DNA of 64,000 nt from Chitinophaga pinensis (GTDB lineage: Bacteria > Pseudomonadota > Gammaproteobacteria > Burkholderiales > Burkholderiaceae_C), in contig CALPRQ020000005.1 in the NCBI GenBank assembly GCA_943326015.2, positions 1-64,000 of the forward strand, written 5' to 3'. A model generated the notes under the pieces. That model was not told where the DNA came from and did no database searches. It was given only the letters and a program-made list of their open reading frames with translations. Both the position numbers and the translations under genes were made by a program. Of this stretch, positions 1 to 9,372 are shown piece by piece (positions within the stretch are counted from its first letter, which is position 1; each line of letters begins with the position of its first letter).

Positions 1-2
1 CC

Positions 3-599
3 GAGACCCAGCACAAGATGAAGGCCAGCTTCACCGAGGCGATCATCGAGGAAATCATCAAGCCGGTGCTGCCCAAGGAATGGCTGAAGGACACGAAATA
101 CCTGATCAACCCGACCGGCCGTTTCGTCATCGGCGGCCCGCAAGGTGATTGCGGCCTGACCGGCCGCAAGATCATCGTCGACACCTATGGCGGCGCCTGC
201 CCGCATGGTGGCGGCGCGTTCTCGGGCAAGGACCCGACCAAGGTCGACCGCTCGGCCGCCTATGCGGCGCGCTACGTGGCCAAGAACATCGTCGCCGCCG
301 GCCTGGCCAAGCAGTGCCAGATCCAGGTCGCCTACGCGATTGGCGTGGCGCAGCCGATGAACATCACGGTCTACACCGAGGGCACCGGCGTGCTGCCCGA
401 CGAGAAGATCGCCGCCATCGTGCGCGAGGTGTTCGACCTGCGCCCGCGCGGCATCATCCAGATGCTCGACCTGCTGCGCCCGATCTACGGCAAGACCGCG
501 GCCTACGGCCACTTCGGCCGCGACGAGCCCGAGTTCACCTGGGAAAAGACCGACAAGGTGCAGGTCTTGCGCGATCTGGCCGGCCTGTCGGCAGCCTGA
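3..599 (+). CDS. metK: S-adenosylmethionine synthetase, C-terminal part (gene starts upstream of window)
   Basis: Protein contains [26 protein letters not shown] and [27 protein letters not shown], classic MetK motifs; open at the left edge. Confidence 0.97.
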   Translation, partial: ETQHKMKASFTEAIIEEIIKPVLPKEWLKDTKYLINPTGRFVIGGPQGDCGLTGRKIIVDTYGGACPHGGGAFSGKDPTKVDRSAAYAARYVAKNIVAAGLAKQCQIQVAYAIGVAQPMNITVYTEGTGVLPDEKIAAIVREVFDLRPRGIIQMLDLLRPIYGKTAAYGHFGRDEPEFTWEKTDKVQVLRDLAGLSAA

Positions 600-606
600 A
601 AAACCG

Positions 607-628
607 AAGGGGCCTGCGGCCCCTTTTT
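607..628 (+). terminator. Intrinsic terminator after metK, possibly bidirectional (also serving the T1SS operon)
   Basis: GGGGCC-TGC-GGCCCC hairpin followed by TTTTT; A-run on the other side. Confidence 0.75.
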
Positions 629-2001
629 CAATTGCCGGCCAGCCAGCCGTTGAGTTCGGCGATCGCGGCTTCCTTGTCGCCGCCCGCGAGGGCCTGCAGG
701 CGCACGCGCGAGACCAGGTAGAGGTAGCGGGCCTGTGCCAGATCGTGCCGCGTCGATTGCAGCTGCTGCTCGGCGTTCAGGATATCGACCAGGGTCCGGC
801 TGCCGGCGGCGAAGGAGCGCCGGGTCGATTTGACGAGCTGCTCGGCGGAGCGGACCGCCTGCTCCAGCGCACCGACCTTGGCCACGCCCTCGGTGACGCC
901 ACGGTATTCGCGCTGCAGGCGCAGCCCCAGGTCGCGCCGCGTGGCTTCCAGCGTCTCCTCGGCCCGCGTCTGTTCGGCCAGCGCCTGACGCACGACCGAG
1001 CTGGTGTAGCCACCGGCGTAGAGCGGTACGTTGAGCTGCAGGCCGACGGTCCGGTTGATGTAGCTCGAACTCGGCGAAGTCACGTTCTCGCTCGCGCTGC
1101 GCGTGGCCTGGACCACCGCATCAAGCGTGGGGTAATGCCCGCCTTCGGACTTGGCGACTTCGATCCGGGCCGCCTCCAGCCTGGCCTTGAGCGCCTGCAG
1201 CTCGGGGCTGCCGGCTTCGGCCATGGCCAGCCAGGCATCGAGGCCTTGCGGCTCGGGCGGCTGCAGCGGCAGCTTGCCAGCATCGAGCCGGGCGAGTTCA
1301 CCGGCGGAATGGCGCGTCAGCACCTCAAGCTGGCGGCGCGTGTAGTCGAGGTTCTGGCGCGCTTCGAGTTCCTGCGCCCGGTTCAGGTCCAGCCTGGCCT
1401 GCGCCTCGTCGATGTCGGTCCGGGTGCCCGAACCCGCCTTCAGCGCCTTGGTCGCCGCATCGAGCTGGGTCAGCATGAAGGCCTGCTGGCTGAGCACGAG
1501 CTCGAGCTGGTCCTGCGCGAGCAGCGCCTCGAGATAGGCACCGGTCACGCGCACGCCCAGGTTCTGCAGTTCGCGCTCAAGGGTGGCATCGGCATCCTGC
1601 ACCAGATAGCCGGCCTGCTCAAGACCATCCCAGAGCGGCTTGCGGAACAGGGGCTGGCGCAGCTGCAGCGTCTGGTTGAAGCTGTAGTACTGCTCGTCGG
1701 TCGTGACTGACTTTCCCAGAAAATTCTGCTGGGTCCGGCTCAGGTCGTTGTGGTTGCGCCCGGCATTGAAAGAGAGGTTGGGCAGCAGCTGGGACCGCGC
1801 CTGCGGCAGGCGCTCGCGCGCGGAGTCGGCGGCAGCGCGCGCCGCGCGCAAGGTGGAATCCTCCTGCAGCGCGGCCTGGTAGGCCTGCAGCAGGTCCATG
1901 CTCCAGGCCGACCCGGCAAACAATGCGGCTGCCGCCGCCAGTGCGCGCAACATCGGCATCCTGACACGCTGGCCCGAACGGGCTGGCATCGATGGCTTCA
2001 T
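628..2001 (-). CDS. TolC family outer membrane protein (type I secretion)
   Basis: 457 aa; TolC-like LLQAYQAALQEDSTLRAARA N-terminus and NVPLYAGG motif; last gene of the T1SS operon. Confidence 0.92.
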   Translation of the reverse strand: MKPSMPARSGQRVRMPMLRALAAAAALFAGSAWSMDLLQAYQAALQEDSTLRAARAAADSARERLPQARSQLLPNLSFNAGRNHNDLSRTQQNFLGKSVTTDEQYYSFNQTLQLRQPLFRKPLWDGLEQAGYLVQDADATLERELQNLGVRVTGAYLEALLAQDQLELVLSQQAFMLTQLDAATKALKAGSGTRTDIDEAQARLDLNRAQELEARQNLDYTRRQLEVLTRHSAGELARLDAGKLPLQPPEPQGLDAWLAMAEAGSPELQALKARLEAARIEVAKSEGGHYPTLDAVVQATRSASENVTSPSSSYINRTVGLQLNVPLYAGGYTSSVVRQALAEQTRAEETLEATRRDLGLRLQREYRGVTEGVAKVGALEQAVRSAEQLVKSTRRSFAAGSRTLVDILNAEQQLQSTRHDLAQARYLYLVSRVRLQALAGGDKEAAIAELNGWLAGN

Positions 2002-2002
2002 G

Positions 2003-3361
2003 TCACTCCTCCTTCATCGATGCGGCCAGCCGCTTGGTCAGCGGATGGAGCAGATAGGTCAGCAGCGAGCGCTCGCCGGTCCGGATGACGACCTCGGCCG
2101 GCATGCCAGGCTGCAACTGGTGCTTGCCGAGCGCCTTCATGCCTTCGGGCGTGACCTTGACGCGCGCCAGGTAATACGAGACCACCGAGCCGCCCTGCTG
2201 CTCGGTCAGCAGGTCGCTCGAAACCGACTGCACCTCGCCGGCGACGACGAGCTGCGGCGAATGCGCGAAGGCGGAAAAGCGCACGTCGGTCGGCAGGCCG
2301 GCATGCACCTTGTCGATCAGGTGCGGCGCGATGCGGGCTTCGAGCAGCAGGGGCTCGCCGGCCGGCACCACGTCCATCAGCTTCTGGCCCGGCTGGACCA
2401 CGCCGCCGACGGTCTGCACCGCCAGCCCCACGACCTGGCCCGACGCGGGCGATCTGATCTCGGTGCGTTCGAGGTCGGACTGGACCGCGACGAACTTCTC
2501 GGCGTCGGACTGGACATCGCGCGTGACCTCGGTCAGCTCGCGTTCGACCTCCTTGCGGTATTCCTGCTGGCGGTTGATGGCGCGCTGGCGCAACTCGCCG
2601 ATCGCACGCTGTCCGCGCGTCGTGTTGCCGATCAGGTCGGCGATGCTGGCCTGGACATCGGCGACCGAGCGCTCGAGCTCGAGCTGGCGGTTGCGCGGCG
2701 CGTAGCCCTCGGCCACCAGCTCGCGGGTGTGCTTGAGCTCTTCCTGCAGCAAGGCGAGCTGGCTGCGGCGATTGATCAGTACGCTGTCATAGGACTGCAG
2801 CATCGCCTGCTGGCCGCGCACGCTCTCCTCGATGCCCTCGAGTTCGGCCCGCAAGGCGGCCCGGCGCGACTGGAACAGCTGCTGCTGGGTCACGATCTGC
2901 GACTGGATCAGCGGGTCGCCGGCAGCGGCCTTGAGGTCGGGATGCGGGACGATGGCGCTGGCGCCAGCCTGTTCGGCCAGCAAGCGCCCCTGCATCGCGC
3001 GCAGGCCCAGATAGCGCTGGCGCACCGCCTCGTAATTGGCACGCGCCACCATCTCGTCGAGCTGGACCAGGGTCTGACCCTCCTTGACCAGATCGCCTTC
3101 CCGGACCAGCACCTGCTTGACGATGCCGCCGCTCAGGTGCTGGACCGCCTTGCGCTTGGTGTCGATGGCGACCAGGCCCTGGGTCGGCACGCCCTCGTCG
3201 AGCGGAGCCAGGCCGGCCCAGAGCAGGAAACCGCCGAAGCCCAGGCCCAGGGTCCACAGGCCGATGCGGGCCACGCGACCGGTATCGGCTGGCGGTTCGC
3301 TGGATGAGGCCGCCCCGGGCGTGGCGGAGGCAGAAGTCAGGGGTTGCTGAGGATGGGCCAT
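2003..3361 (-). CDS. HlyD family type I secretion periplasmic adaptor subunit
   Basis: 452 aa; APLDEGVPTQGLVAIDTKRKAVQHLSGGIVKQVLVREGD and C-terminal GMPAEVVIRTGERSLLTYLLHPL typical of PrtE/HlyD adaptors. Confidence 0.93.
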   Translation of the reverse strand: MAHPQQPLTSASATPGAASSSEPPADTGRVARIGLWTLGLGFGGFLLWAGLAPLDEGVPTQGLVAIDTKRKAVQHLSGGIVKQVLVREGDLVKEGQTLVQLDEMVARANYEAVRQRYLGLRAMQGRLLAEQAGASAIVPHPDLKAAAGDPLIQSQIVTQQQLFQSRRAALRAELEGIEESVRGQQAMLQSYDSVLINRRSQLALLQEELKHTRELVAEGYAPRNRQLELERSVADVQASIADLIGNTTRGQRAIGELRQRAINRQQEYRKEVERELTEVTRDVQSDAEKFVAVQSDLERTEIRSPASGQVVGLAVQTVGGVVQPGQKLMDVVPAGEPLLLEARIAPHLIDKVHAGLPTDVRFSAFAHSPQLVVAGEVQSVSSDLLTEQQGGSVVSYYLARVKVTPEGMKALGKHQLQPGMPAEVVIRTGERSLLTYLLHPLTKRLAASMKEE

Positions 3362-3427
3362 GGTGGGTATTTCGGTCGAATTCGATTCGGAGCAGGAGGT
3401 GCGGAACAGCGGGGGCCGGGATGACGG

Positions 3428-5173
3428 TCAGGCCGAGGCCGGCAAGGCGGCAGCGCCGGGGGCCGCAGCCGGCCGGGGGGCTGCCTGCGCCTGCGCCTGC
3501 AACTGCGCCAGCACCGCCGCGCGCGGCCCCTGCATGACGATTCGGCCCTCCCGCAGCACCAGCAACTGGTCGGCCAGCTGCACGGCGCCGGGCCGGTGGG
3601 TGATCAGGAACACCGTCTTGCCCTTGGCCTTGAGCTGGCGCACGGATTGGTTCAGCGCGGCTTCGCCAACGTCATCGAGGTTGGCGTTGGGCTCGTCGAG
3701 CACGATCAGCACAGGCTCGCCGTGGATGGCGCGCGCCAGGCCGATGCGCTGGCGCTGGCCACCCGAGAGCATGCCGCCGGCCTCGCCGATCGGGGTGTCA
3801 TAGCCCTTGGGCAGGCGCAGGATCATCTCGTGCAGGCCAGCGCCTTGCGCGGCCGCGATCACCCGAGCCGAATCGATCTCGCCGAAGCGGGCGATGTTTT
3901 CGGCGATCGTGCCGTCGAACAGCTCGATGTCCTGCGGCAGGTAGCCCAGGTGCGGTCCCAGCTCGGTACGGCTCCAGCCATCCAGCGGGCGCTCGTCGAG
4001 CAGCACTTCGCCGCTGACATCAGGCCAGATGCCGACCAGCACGCGCGCCAGCGTCGACTTGCCCGAACCCGAGGGGCCCAGCACCACCGTCACGCTGCCG
4101 GGTTCGGCCTGCAGGCTCACATCCTGCAGGATGGGGCGCTGGCGCCCAGGGGCGCAGGCCTGCACCTGGCGCAAGCACACCGAGCCCCTGGGCGGGACGC
4201 GGGTCAGCGCCGGATCACGCTCCGGGTGAAGCTGCAACAGCTTTTCCAGTCGCTCAAAAGCGCTGCGCGCGCCGATGAAGCTGCGCCAGCTGCTCACCAT
4301 CAGGTCGATCGGCGCCAGCGCACGGGTCATCAGCACGTTGGCGGCGATCATGGCGCCGGGACTCAGCTGGCCGTCGATCACCAGCAAGGCACCGGCCCCC
4401 AGGGCCAACGACTGCTGACAGTAGCGCACCCATTTGCTGATCGCCGTGATGCGGTGTGTCAGTCCCTGCGCGGCTCCGTGCAGGGCCATGTAGGCGGCAT
4501 GGCGCTGTTGCCAGCGCTGGCGCAGCCCGCCCAGCATGCCCATGGCCTCGACCACCTCGGCATTGCGCAGCTTGTGCTGCAGGAACTGGTTCACCTCGCT
4601 CTGTGCCTTGGCCGTTGCCTCGGACGGCGCGATGGTGCGGCGATGGCCCAGCCAGGCCAGCGCCGCCTGGATCAGGGCGAAAACGATGGCGAGCCAACCC
4701 AGCAAGGGATGCAGGAAAAACAGCACCGCGATGTAGATCGGCGTCCAGGGCGCATCGAAGAAGGCGAAGATGCCGCTGCCGGTCAGGAACTGGCGGATTT
4801 CGGTCAGGTCGGAAAAGGCGCGCTGCACCGGCGCGCCCGACTGGCTCAGGTTGGCCTCGAAGGTGGCGTTGAAGACCCGGGTCCCCAGCGCGGCGTCCAG
4901 CCTGACGCCGGCACGCACCAGCAAGCGCGAGCGCGACCACTCGGCGAACGCCATCACGGCAAACAGGAACAGGGTGAGCAGCGACACGGCCAGCAAGGTC
5001 AGCTCGCTGCGGCTGGCCAGCACCCGGTCGTAGACCTGCAGCATGTAGAGCGTGGGCGACAGCAGCAGCAGATTGACCACCAGGCTGAAAAGACCCGCCA
5101 CCATGAATTCGCGCCGGAAGGTCCACAGCGTGGCCGTGAGTTCGCTGCGCGCAAAAAAACCCTTGCTTGTCAT
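3428..5173 (-). CDS. Type I secretion system permease/ATPase (PrtD/AprD-like ABC exporter)
   Basis: Walker A GPSGSGKS, signature LSGGQRQRIGLARA, Walker B VLIVLDEP, H-loop THRP; N-terminal transmembrane domain. Confidence 0.94.
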   Translation of the reverse strand: MTSKGFFARSELTATLWTFRREFMVAGLFSLVVNLLLLSPTLYMLQVYDRVLASRSELTLLAVSLLTLFLFAVMAFAEWSRSRLLVRAGVRLDAALGTRVFNATFEANLSQSGAPVQRAFSDLTEIRQFLTGSGIFAFFDAPWTPIYIAVLFFLHPLLGWLAIVFALIQAALAWLGHRRTIAPSEATAKAQSEVNQFLQHKLRNAEVVEAMGMLGGLRQRWQQRHAAYMALHGAAQGLTHRITAISKWVRYCQQSLALGAGALLVIDGQLSPGAMIAANVLMTRALAPIDLMVSSWRSFIGARSAFERLEKLLQLHPERDPALTRVPPRGSVCLRQVQACAPGRQRPILQDVSLQAEPGSVTVVLGPSGSGKSTLARVLVGIWPDVSGEVLLDERPLDGWSRTELGPHLGYLPQDIELFDGTIAENIARFGEIDSARVIAAAQGAGLHEMILRLPKGYDTPIGEAGGMLSGGQRQRIGLARAIHGEPVLIVLDEPNANLDDVGEAALNQSVRQLKAKGKTVFLITHRPGAVQLADQLLVLREGRIVMQGPRAAVLAQLQAQAQAAPRPAAAPGAAALPASA

Positions 5174-5207
5174 CTTGTTCGATTCGTCCAGGTTGTGTAC
5201 GCGGCCA

Positions 5208-6983
5208 TCAGGGCGCCGGGGAGACGGCCACGGCAGCGCGTTGCGGCATGGCCGGCGGCGCCTGCTGGGTCTGCTGTTGGGCTTGCTGGGCCTGCTGCGC
5301 CGCCTTGTTCAGCGCCGCCAGCACCTCGTCGCGCGGGCCGAAGGCCTGTTGCGCGCCATCGCGCAGCACCAGCAGCTTGTCGGCCACGCCCAGCACGCTG
5401 GTGCGGTGAGTCATCACCACGAAGGTGGTGCCGCGCGCCTTGAGTCCGGCAATGGCTTGCGCCAGTGCAGCGTCGCCCACCTCGTCCAGGCTGGAGTTGG
5501 GCTCATCGAGCACGACGAACACCGGGTCGCCGTAGAGCGCGCGTGCCAGCGCGACGCGCTGGCGCTGGCCGCCCGAGAGCATGGCGCCGTCGCGGCCCAC
5601 CGGGCTGTCGTAGCCCTGGGGCAGGCTCAGGATGAATTCGTGCAGGCCTACGGCGCGCGCCGCCGCTTCCACCCTGGCCGGGCTGGGCGCGCCAAAGCGC
5701 GCGATGTTCTCGGCCAGCGTGCCTTCGAGCAGCTCGACGCCCTGCGGCAGATAGCCCAGGTGCGGGCCCAGCTCCTGCTTGTCCCAGGCGAAGATATCGG
5801 CGCCATCCAGCCTCACCTTGCCGCTGGCGGCAGGCCAGAGCCCGACCAGCAGCCTGGCCAGCGTGGTCTTGCCCGAGGCGGACGGCCCCACCACGGCCAG
5901 CACCTCGCCCGGCTGCAAGGCAAAGGCCACCCCCTTGAGAAGAGCGGCATTGGAGCCCGGGGCCGCCGCCATCAGGTTTTCCACCTGCAGTCGGCCCTTG
6001 GGCGCAGGCAATGGCATGGAGGGCGGCTTGACAGGCAACTGGGTCAGCAGCAGGTCCAGACGACTCCAGGCGTCGCGCATGTTGATGACGGCACGCCACT
6101 GGCTTACCAGCTGCACCAGCGGAGCCAGCATGCGCCCGCCCAGCACCGAGCCGACGATCATCGAACCGCCCCCACCCGGCAGCTCATTGCCCAGGATCAG
6201 CCAGGCCCCCACGCCGAGCAGCAGCGAGCCCATCGTGGTCTGGACGAACTTGCTGGCGGCCTGGAAGGCACCCGCCTTGTCGGACGCCTGGGCCTGCAGG
6301 TTCAGGAATTCACGCTGCCGGGTCATCCAACGGCCATGGATGCTGTGCAACATGCCCATCGACTCGATCACCTCGGCGTTGCGCAGCGAGCCATCGGCGT
6401 ATTGCTGGGCGGCAATCGCGGCACGGTTGGCGGCCATCAGCGGCGGATGGGTGCTGCGCTCGTTGAACCAGGCCAGCGCCACCTGCACCACCGCGCCCGC
6501 GACGGCCGACCAGCCCAGCACCGGACTCATCATGAACAGGATCAGCGCGAACAGCAGCGACACCGGCGACTCCATCAGCGCACCCAGCACCGGCTGGTGC
6601 AGGAAATCGCGCAGGGTGCGAAAGTCGTTCATCGGCTGGATCGAAGGAGAACCGAGACGGCGCAGGTTGGACTCGTAGATGGCCTGGAACACGCGCGGCG
6701 CCATCTGCCGGTCCAACTGCACGCCGGCCTCGCGCATGGTCTCGGAACGCACCCATTCCAGCACCTCCATCACCACGTAGGCCAGCACGACCAGCAGCGT
6801 CAGCATGGCCAGCGTCAGGTGGTTGCGGCTGTTGACCACCCGGTCGTAGACCTCCAGCATGTAGAGCGTGGGCGCCAGCACCAGCACACTCGCCACCAGG
6901 GCAAAGCCGAAAGCCCGCCAGTAGTACGGTTTCAAGGCCAGCAGGGCCTCGGCCAGTTCGGACGGTTTCTTGTTTGGGTTCAT
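5208..6983 (-). CDS. Type I secretion system permease/ATPase (second tandem PrtD-like ABC exporter)
   Basis: Walker A GPSASGKT, LSGGQRQRVALARA, VFVVLDEP; start chosen at MNPNKKPSELAE, overlapping the upstream gene stop by ATGA. Confidence 0.93.
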   Translation of the reverse strand: MNPNKKPSELAEALLALKPYYWRAFGFALVASVLVLAPTLYMLEVYDRVVNSRNHLTLAMLTLLVVLAYVVMEVLEWVRSETMREAGVQLDRQMAPRVFQAIYESNLRRLGSPSIQPMNDFRTLRDFLHQPVLGALMESPVSLLFALILFMMSPVLGWSAVAGAVVQVALAWFNERSTHPPLMAANRAAIAAQQYADGSLRNAEVIESMGMLHSIHGRWMTRQREFLNLQAQASDKAGAFQAASKFVQTTMGSLLLGVGAWLILGNELPGGGGSMIVGSVLGGRMLAPLVQLVSQWRAVINMRDAWSRLDLLLTQLPVKPPSMPLPAPKGRLQVENLMAAAPGSNAALLKGVAFALQPGEVLAVVGPSASGKTTLARLLVGLWPAASGKVRLDGADIFAWDKQELGPHLGYLPQGVELLEGTLAENIARFGAPSPARVEAAARAVGLHEFILSLPQGYDSPVGRDGAMLSGGQRQRVALARALYGDPVFVVLDEPNSSLDEVGDAALAQAIAGLKARGTTFVVMTHRTSVLGVADKLLVLRDGAQQAFGPRDEVLAALNKAAQQAQQAQQQTQQAPPAMPQRAAVAVSPAP

Positions 6984-7585
6984 GCGACTTGCTCTTCCAC
7001 CATCAGGTATTGCGGCCATTCCTCGCTGTACGGCGCTCGCTCCATCGCCTCGCCAGCACCGGCCGGTTCGAGCAGAAAGCTCAACTCGAACTCGCCGTCA
7101 GCGCGTTGCAACAGCACGATCTCGCGCAGTCGGCCTTGCTGGAACGCGGTCTCGTCCTCGGGGCGCAAGCCGAGCTGGAAACGCATGCGTCCGTCGAGCG
7201 TGAACAGCGACAGCTGACCCGACTTGAGGCTGAGCGTGTGGCGATCGAAATAGACCGGGCAGTTGTCGGCGAAGCGGATCAGCGGCAAGGGGCGACCACC
7301 CAGGCGCGCGAGGTTGAACGGGCTCTCCGGCCCCTGGTAGACCGCCCGACTGGCGCGGCAGACCGAATAGATGGCGTTGCAGGCCATCTGCGAGCCCAGG
7401 GTCGGGAACTGCTCGCGCAAGCCCTTGTAGGTCATGTGGTGCAGCGCGACCCGGTTCCAGCAGCGGCTGTCGCGCACCGTGGGCGCCAGCGCGTTGCAGG
7501 CGCGCGCGAACAGCTGCTGCAGCGCGTGCAGACGGGCCTTCTGCTCCTCGCTGGTCTGCAGGTTGACGCGCAGGGTTTTCTTCAT
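6980..7585 (-). CDS. TnpB/IS605 OrfB N-terminal-domain-like protein lacking the RuvC domain
   Basis: 201 aa; LRVNLQTSEEQKARLHALQQLFARACNALAP..HHMTYKGLREQFPTLGSQMACNAIYSVCRASRAVYQ..CPVYFDRHTLSLKSGQLSLFTLDGRMRF matches the OrfB/TnpB N-terminal pattern; no DED catalytic half present. Confidence 0.72.
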   Translation of the reverse strand: MKKTLRVNLQTSEEQKARLHALQQLFARACNALAPTVRDSRCWNRVALHHMTYKGLREQFPTLGSQMACNAIYSVCRASRAVYQGPESPFNLARLGGRPLPLIRFADNCPVYFDRHTLSLKSGQLSLFTLDGRMRFQLGLRPEDETAFQQGRLREIVLLQRADGEFELSFLLEPAGAGEAMERAPYSEEWPQYLMVEEQVA

Positions 7586-7750
7586 ATAGGAAGTATTCTA
7601 TACCCTATCCTGTATGAAAATGAAATTCAACCACACAACAACGCACCCAGGCAGCAACCTGACGCCACTCAGCGGCCAACAAGAAGAAGGAGGGAGATTG
7701 GATGCGCAGCGGCCGGACGGCGGGCGCGATGTGATGCGAAAAAGAAGCTG

Positions 7751-7825
7751 TGGTGCCCATGGGCAGGATCGAACTGCCGACCTCCCCCTTACCAAGGGGG
7801 TGCTCTACCACTGAGCCACATGGGC
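7751..7825 (-). tRNA. tRNA-Thr(GGT)
   Basis: Reverse complement GCCCATGTGGCTCAGTGGTAGAGCACCCCCTTGGTAAGGGGGAGGTCGGCAGTTCGATCCTGCCCATGGGCACCA; cloverleaf, anticodon GGT. Confidence 0.95.
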
Positions 7826-7848
7826 GAACTGCTCGAGCGCGAAAGCGC

Positions 7849-7924
7849 TGGAGCGGGATAAGAGACTCGAACTCTCGACCTATACCTTGGCAAGGTATCG
7901 CTCTACCAACTGAGCTAATCCCGC
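7849..7924 (-). tRNA. tRNA-Gly(GCC)
   Basis: GCGGGATTAGCTCAGTTGGTAGAGCGATACCTTGCCAAGGTATAGGTCGAGAGTTCGAGTCTCTTATCCCGCTCCA; anticodon GCC. Confidence 0.95.
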
Positions 7925-7933
7925 GTGCAAATC

Positions 7934-8009
7934 TGGCTCCTCGACCTGGGCTCGAACCAGGGACCTACGGATTAACAGTCCGGCGCTCTACCGACTGAGC
8001 TATCGAGGA
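7934..8009 (-). tRNA. tRNA-Asn(GTT)
   Basis: TCCTCGATAGCTCAGTCGGTAGAGCGCCGGACTGTTAATCCGTAGGTCCCTGGTTCGAGCCCAGGTCGAGGAGCCA; anticodon GTT. Confidence 0.95.
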
Positions 8010-8113
8010 ATACGATACATTGCGTATCGATCAGAAGCCGCTATTCTATACAAGAAAAACGCTTTTTTCGTGACCGATGCGAGCCGGATCAAAAAAATCC
8101 CGGTTCACGCCGC

Positions 8114-9361
8114 TCAACCCGCCAGCGCGCTGACCCAGGCCAGCTGGCGCGGCAGGCAGACCGACTTGAGGTCGTAGTGGTCGCGCGCGAAGGCCCGCGC
8201 CTGCCGGCCCAGACGCACCCGTTCAGCCGGGTCCTCAAGCAGGGCGCAGACCTGATCGGTCAGAGCGGCGCAGTCGAAGAAATCGACCAGGCGTCCGGTT
8301 TCGCCGTGGACAATGGCCTCGCGCAGCGGAGCCGTGTCGCTGGCGACAATGGCGCAGCCCGCGCTCATGGCTTCGAGCAGGCTCCAGCTGAGCACGAAGG
8401 GGTAGGTCAGATAGACATGCACGGCGCTGAGCTGCAGCAGCGGCACGAACTGCTGGTAGGGCAGATTGCCCAGGAAATGCACCCGCGCCCAATCGGCATC
8501 GGCCATCCGCGGCCTGACCTCGTCGGCAAAGATGCGCTTCCAGCTGCGCTGCCCATGGCGCTGCGGGTCAGGGGCAGCGCCATAGCTCACGCCCTCGCCG
8601 CCCACGATCATGACCCTGGCCTGGGGACGCCGTCGCAGGATCTCGGGCAGCGCGCGCATGAAGACATGGTAGCCGCGGTAGGGTTCGAGCTGGCGGTTGA
8701 CGAAGGTGATGATCTCCTCGCCGCGCTCCAGCTTCAGACTGCCGTTGAGCGTCAGGCTGACATCGGGTCGAGGCGCCACGGCCTCGGTATCGATGCCATC
8801 ATGGATCACCGTGATGCGGTCGCGAAAGGCGGCGGGAAAGGTGCTGGCCTGCCACTGCGTCGGCGAAAGGCCGGCATCGGCAATCTCGAAATGCAGCAGG
8901 TTGTTGAGGTTCTTGAGCCGCAGCCGGCAGCCATCACCCGCCGGATCGGCAGCCGGGAACTCAGGATCGAAGCCGCTGTCCGCCCCCTGTGCCTGATAGA
9001 AGAACTCGCAGTAGATGCCCAGCCGCGCCCGCGGCCAGACTTGCTTCAGGAACAGACTCTCGCCCCAGCCCGGATGCGCCACGATCACGTCGGGCTCGAA
9101 GCCCTCGCGCTGCAGCGCCAGCGCGGCGCGAAAACAGGCCTCGCCGCGGATGGCCTTGGTCTCGAAATCCTGCACCCAGGCATGGATGCCGGGCGTGGTG
9201 CCGCGCTGCGCGCCGTAGGGCACGATGCGCACCCCCTGCCACAGACCCGGATCGACCCGGCGCATCGTCATCGCCAGCACCCGGTGGCCCTGGCGCGCCA
9301 ACGCAGGCGCCAGGTGCTTGAACTGACCCGGGAAATTCTGGTGGACGAAGAGGATGTTCAT
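8114..9361 (-). CDS. Glycosyltransferase family 4 protein
   Basis: MNILFVHQNFPGQFKHLAPAL N-terminus; SLLEAMSAGCAIVASDTAPLREAIVHGETGRLVDFFD GT4 C-terminal motif. Confidence 0.9.
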   Translation of the reverse strand: MNILFVHQNFPGQFKHLAPALARQGHRVLAMTMRRVDPGLWQGVRIVPYGAQRGTTPGIHAWVQDFETKAIRGEACFRAALALQREGFEPDVIVAHPGWGESLFLKQVWPRARLGIYCEFFYQAQGADSGFDPEFPAADPAGDGCRLRLKNLNNLLHFEIADAGLSPTQWQASTFPAAFRDRITVIHDGIDTEAVAPRPDVSLTLNGSLKLERGEEIITFVNRQLEPYRGYHVFMRALPEILRRRPQARVMIVGGEGVSYGAAPDPQRHGQRSWKRIFADEVRPRMADADWARVHFLGNLPYQQFVPLLQLSAVHVYLTYPFVLSWSLLEAMSAGCAIVASDTAPLREAIVHGETGRLVDFFDCAALTDQVCALLEDPAERVRLGRQARAFARDHYDLKSVCLPRQLAWVSALAG

Positions 9362-9372
9362 CCCTGGACCAT

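Noticed and set aside
4029-5443. Plus-strand ORFs within the first ABC exporter gene
   Set aside because: Mirror translations of the ABC ATPase coding sequence; no initiation signals or conserved motifs.
5052-7217. 721-aa plus-strand ORF across the ABC exporter gene
   Set aside because: Antisense shadow ORF in high-GC DNA; composition typical of complementary-strand translation.
7598-7861. Short ORFs across the tRNA-Thr/Gly cluster
   Set aside because: They read through structural tRNA genes (for example GRIELPTSPLPRG...), a common false ORF signature.
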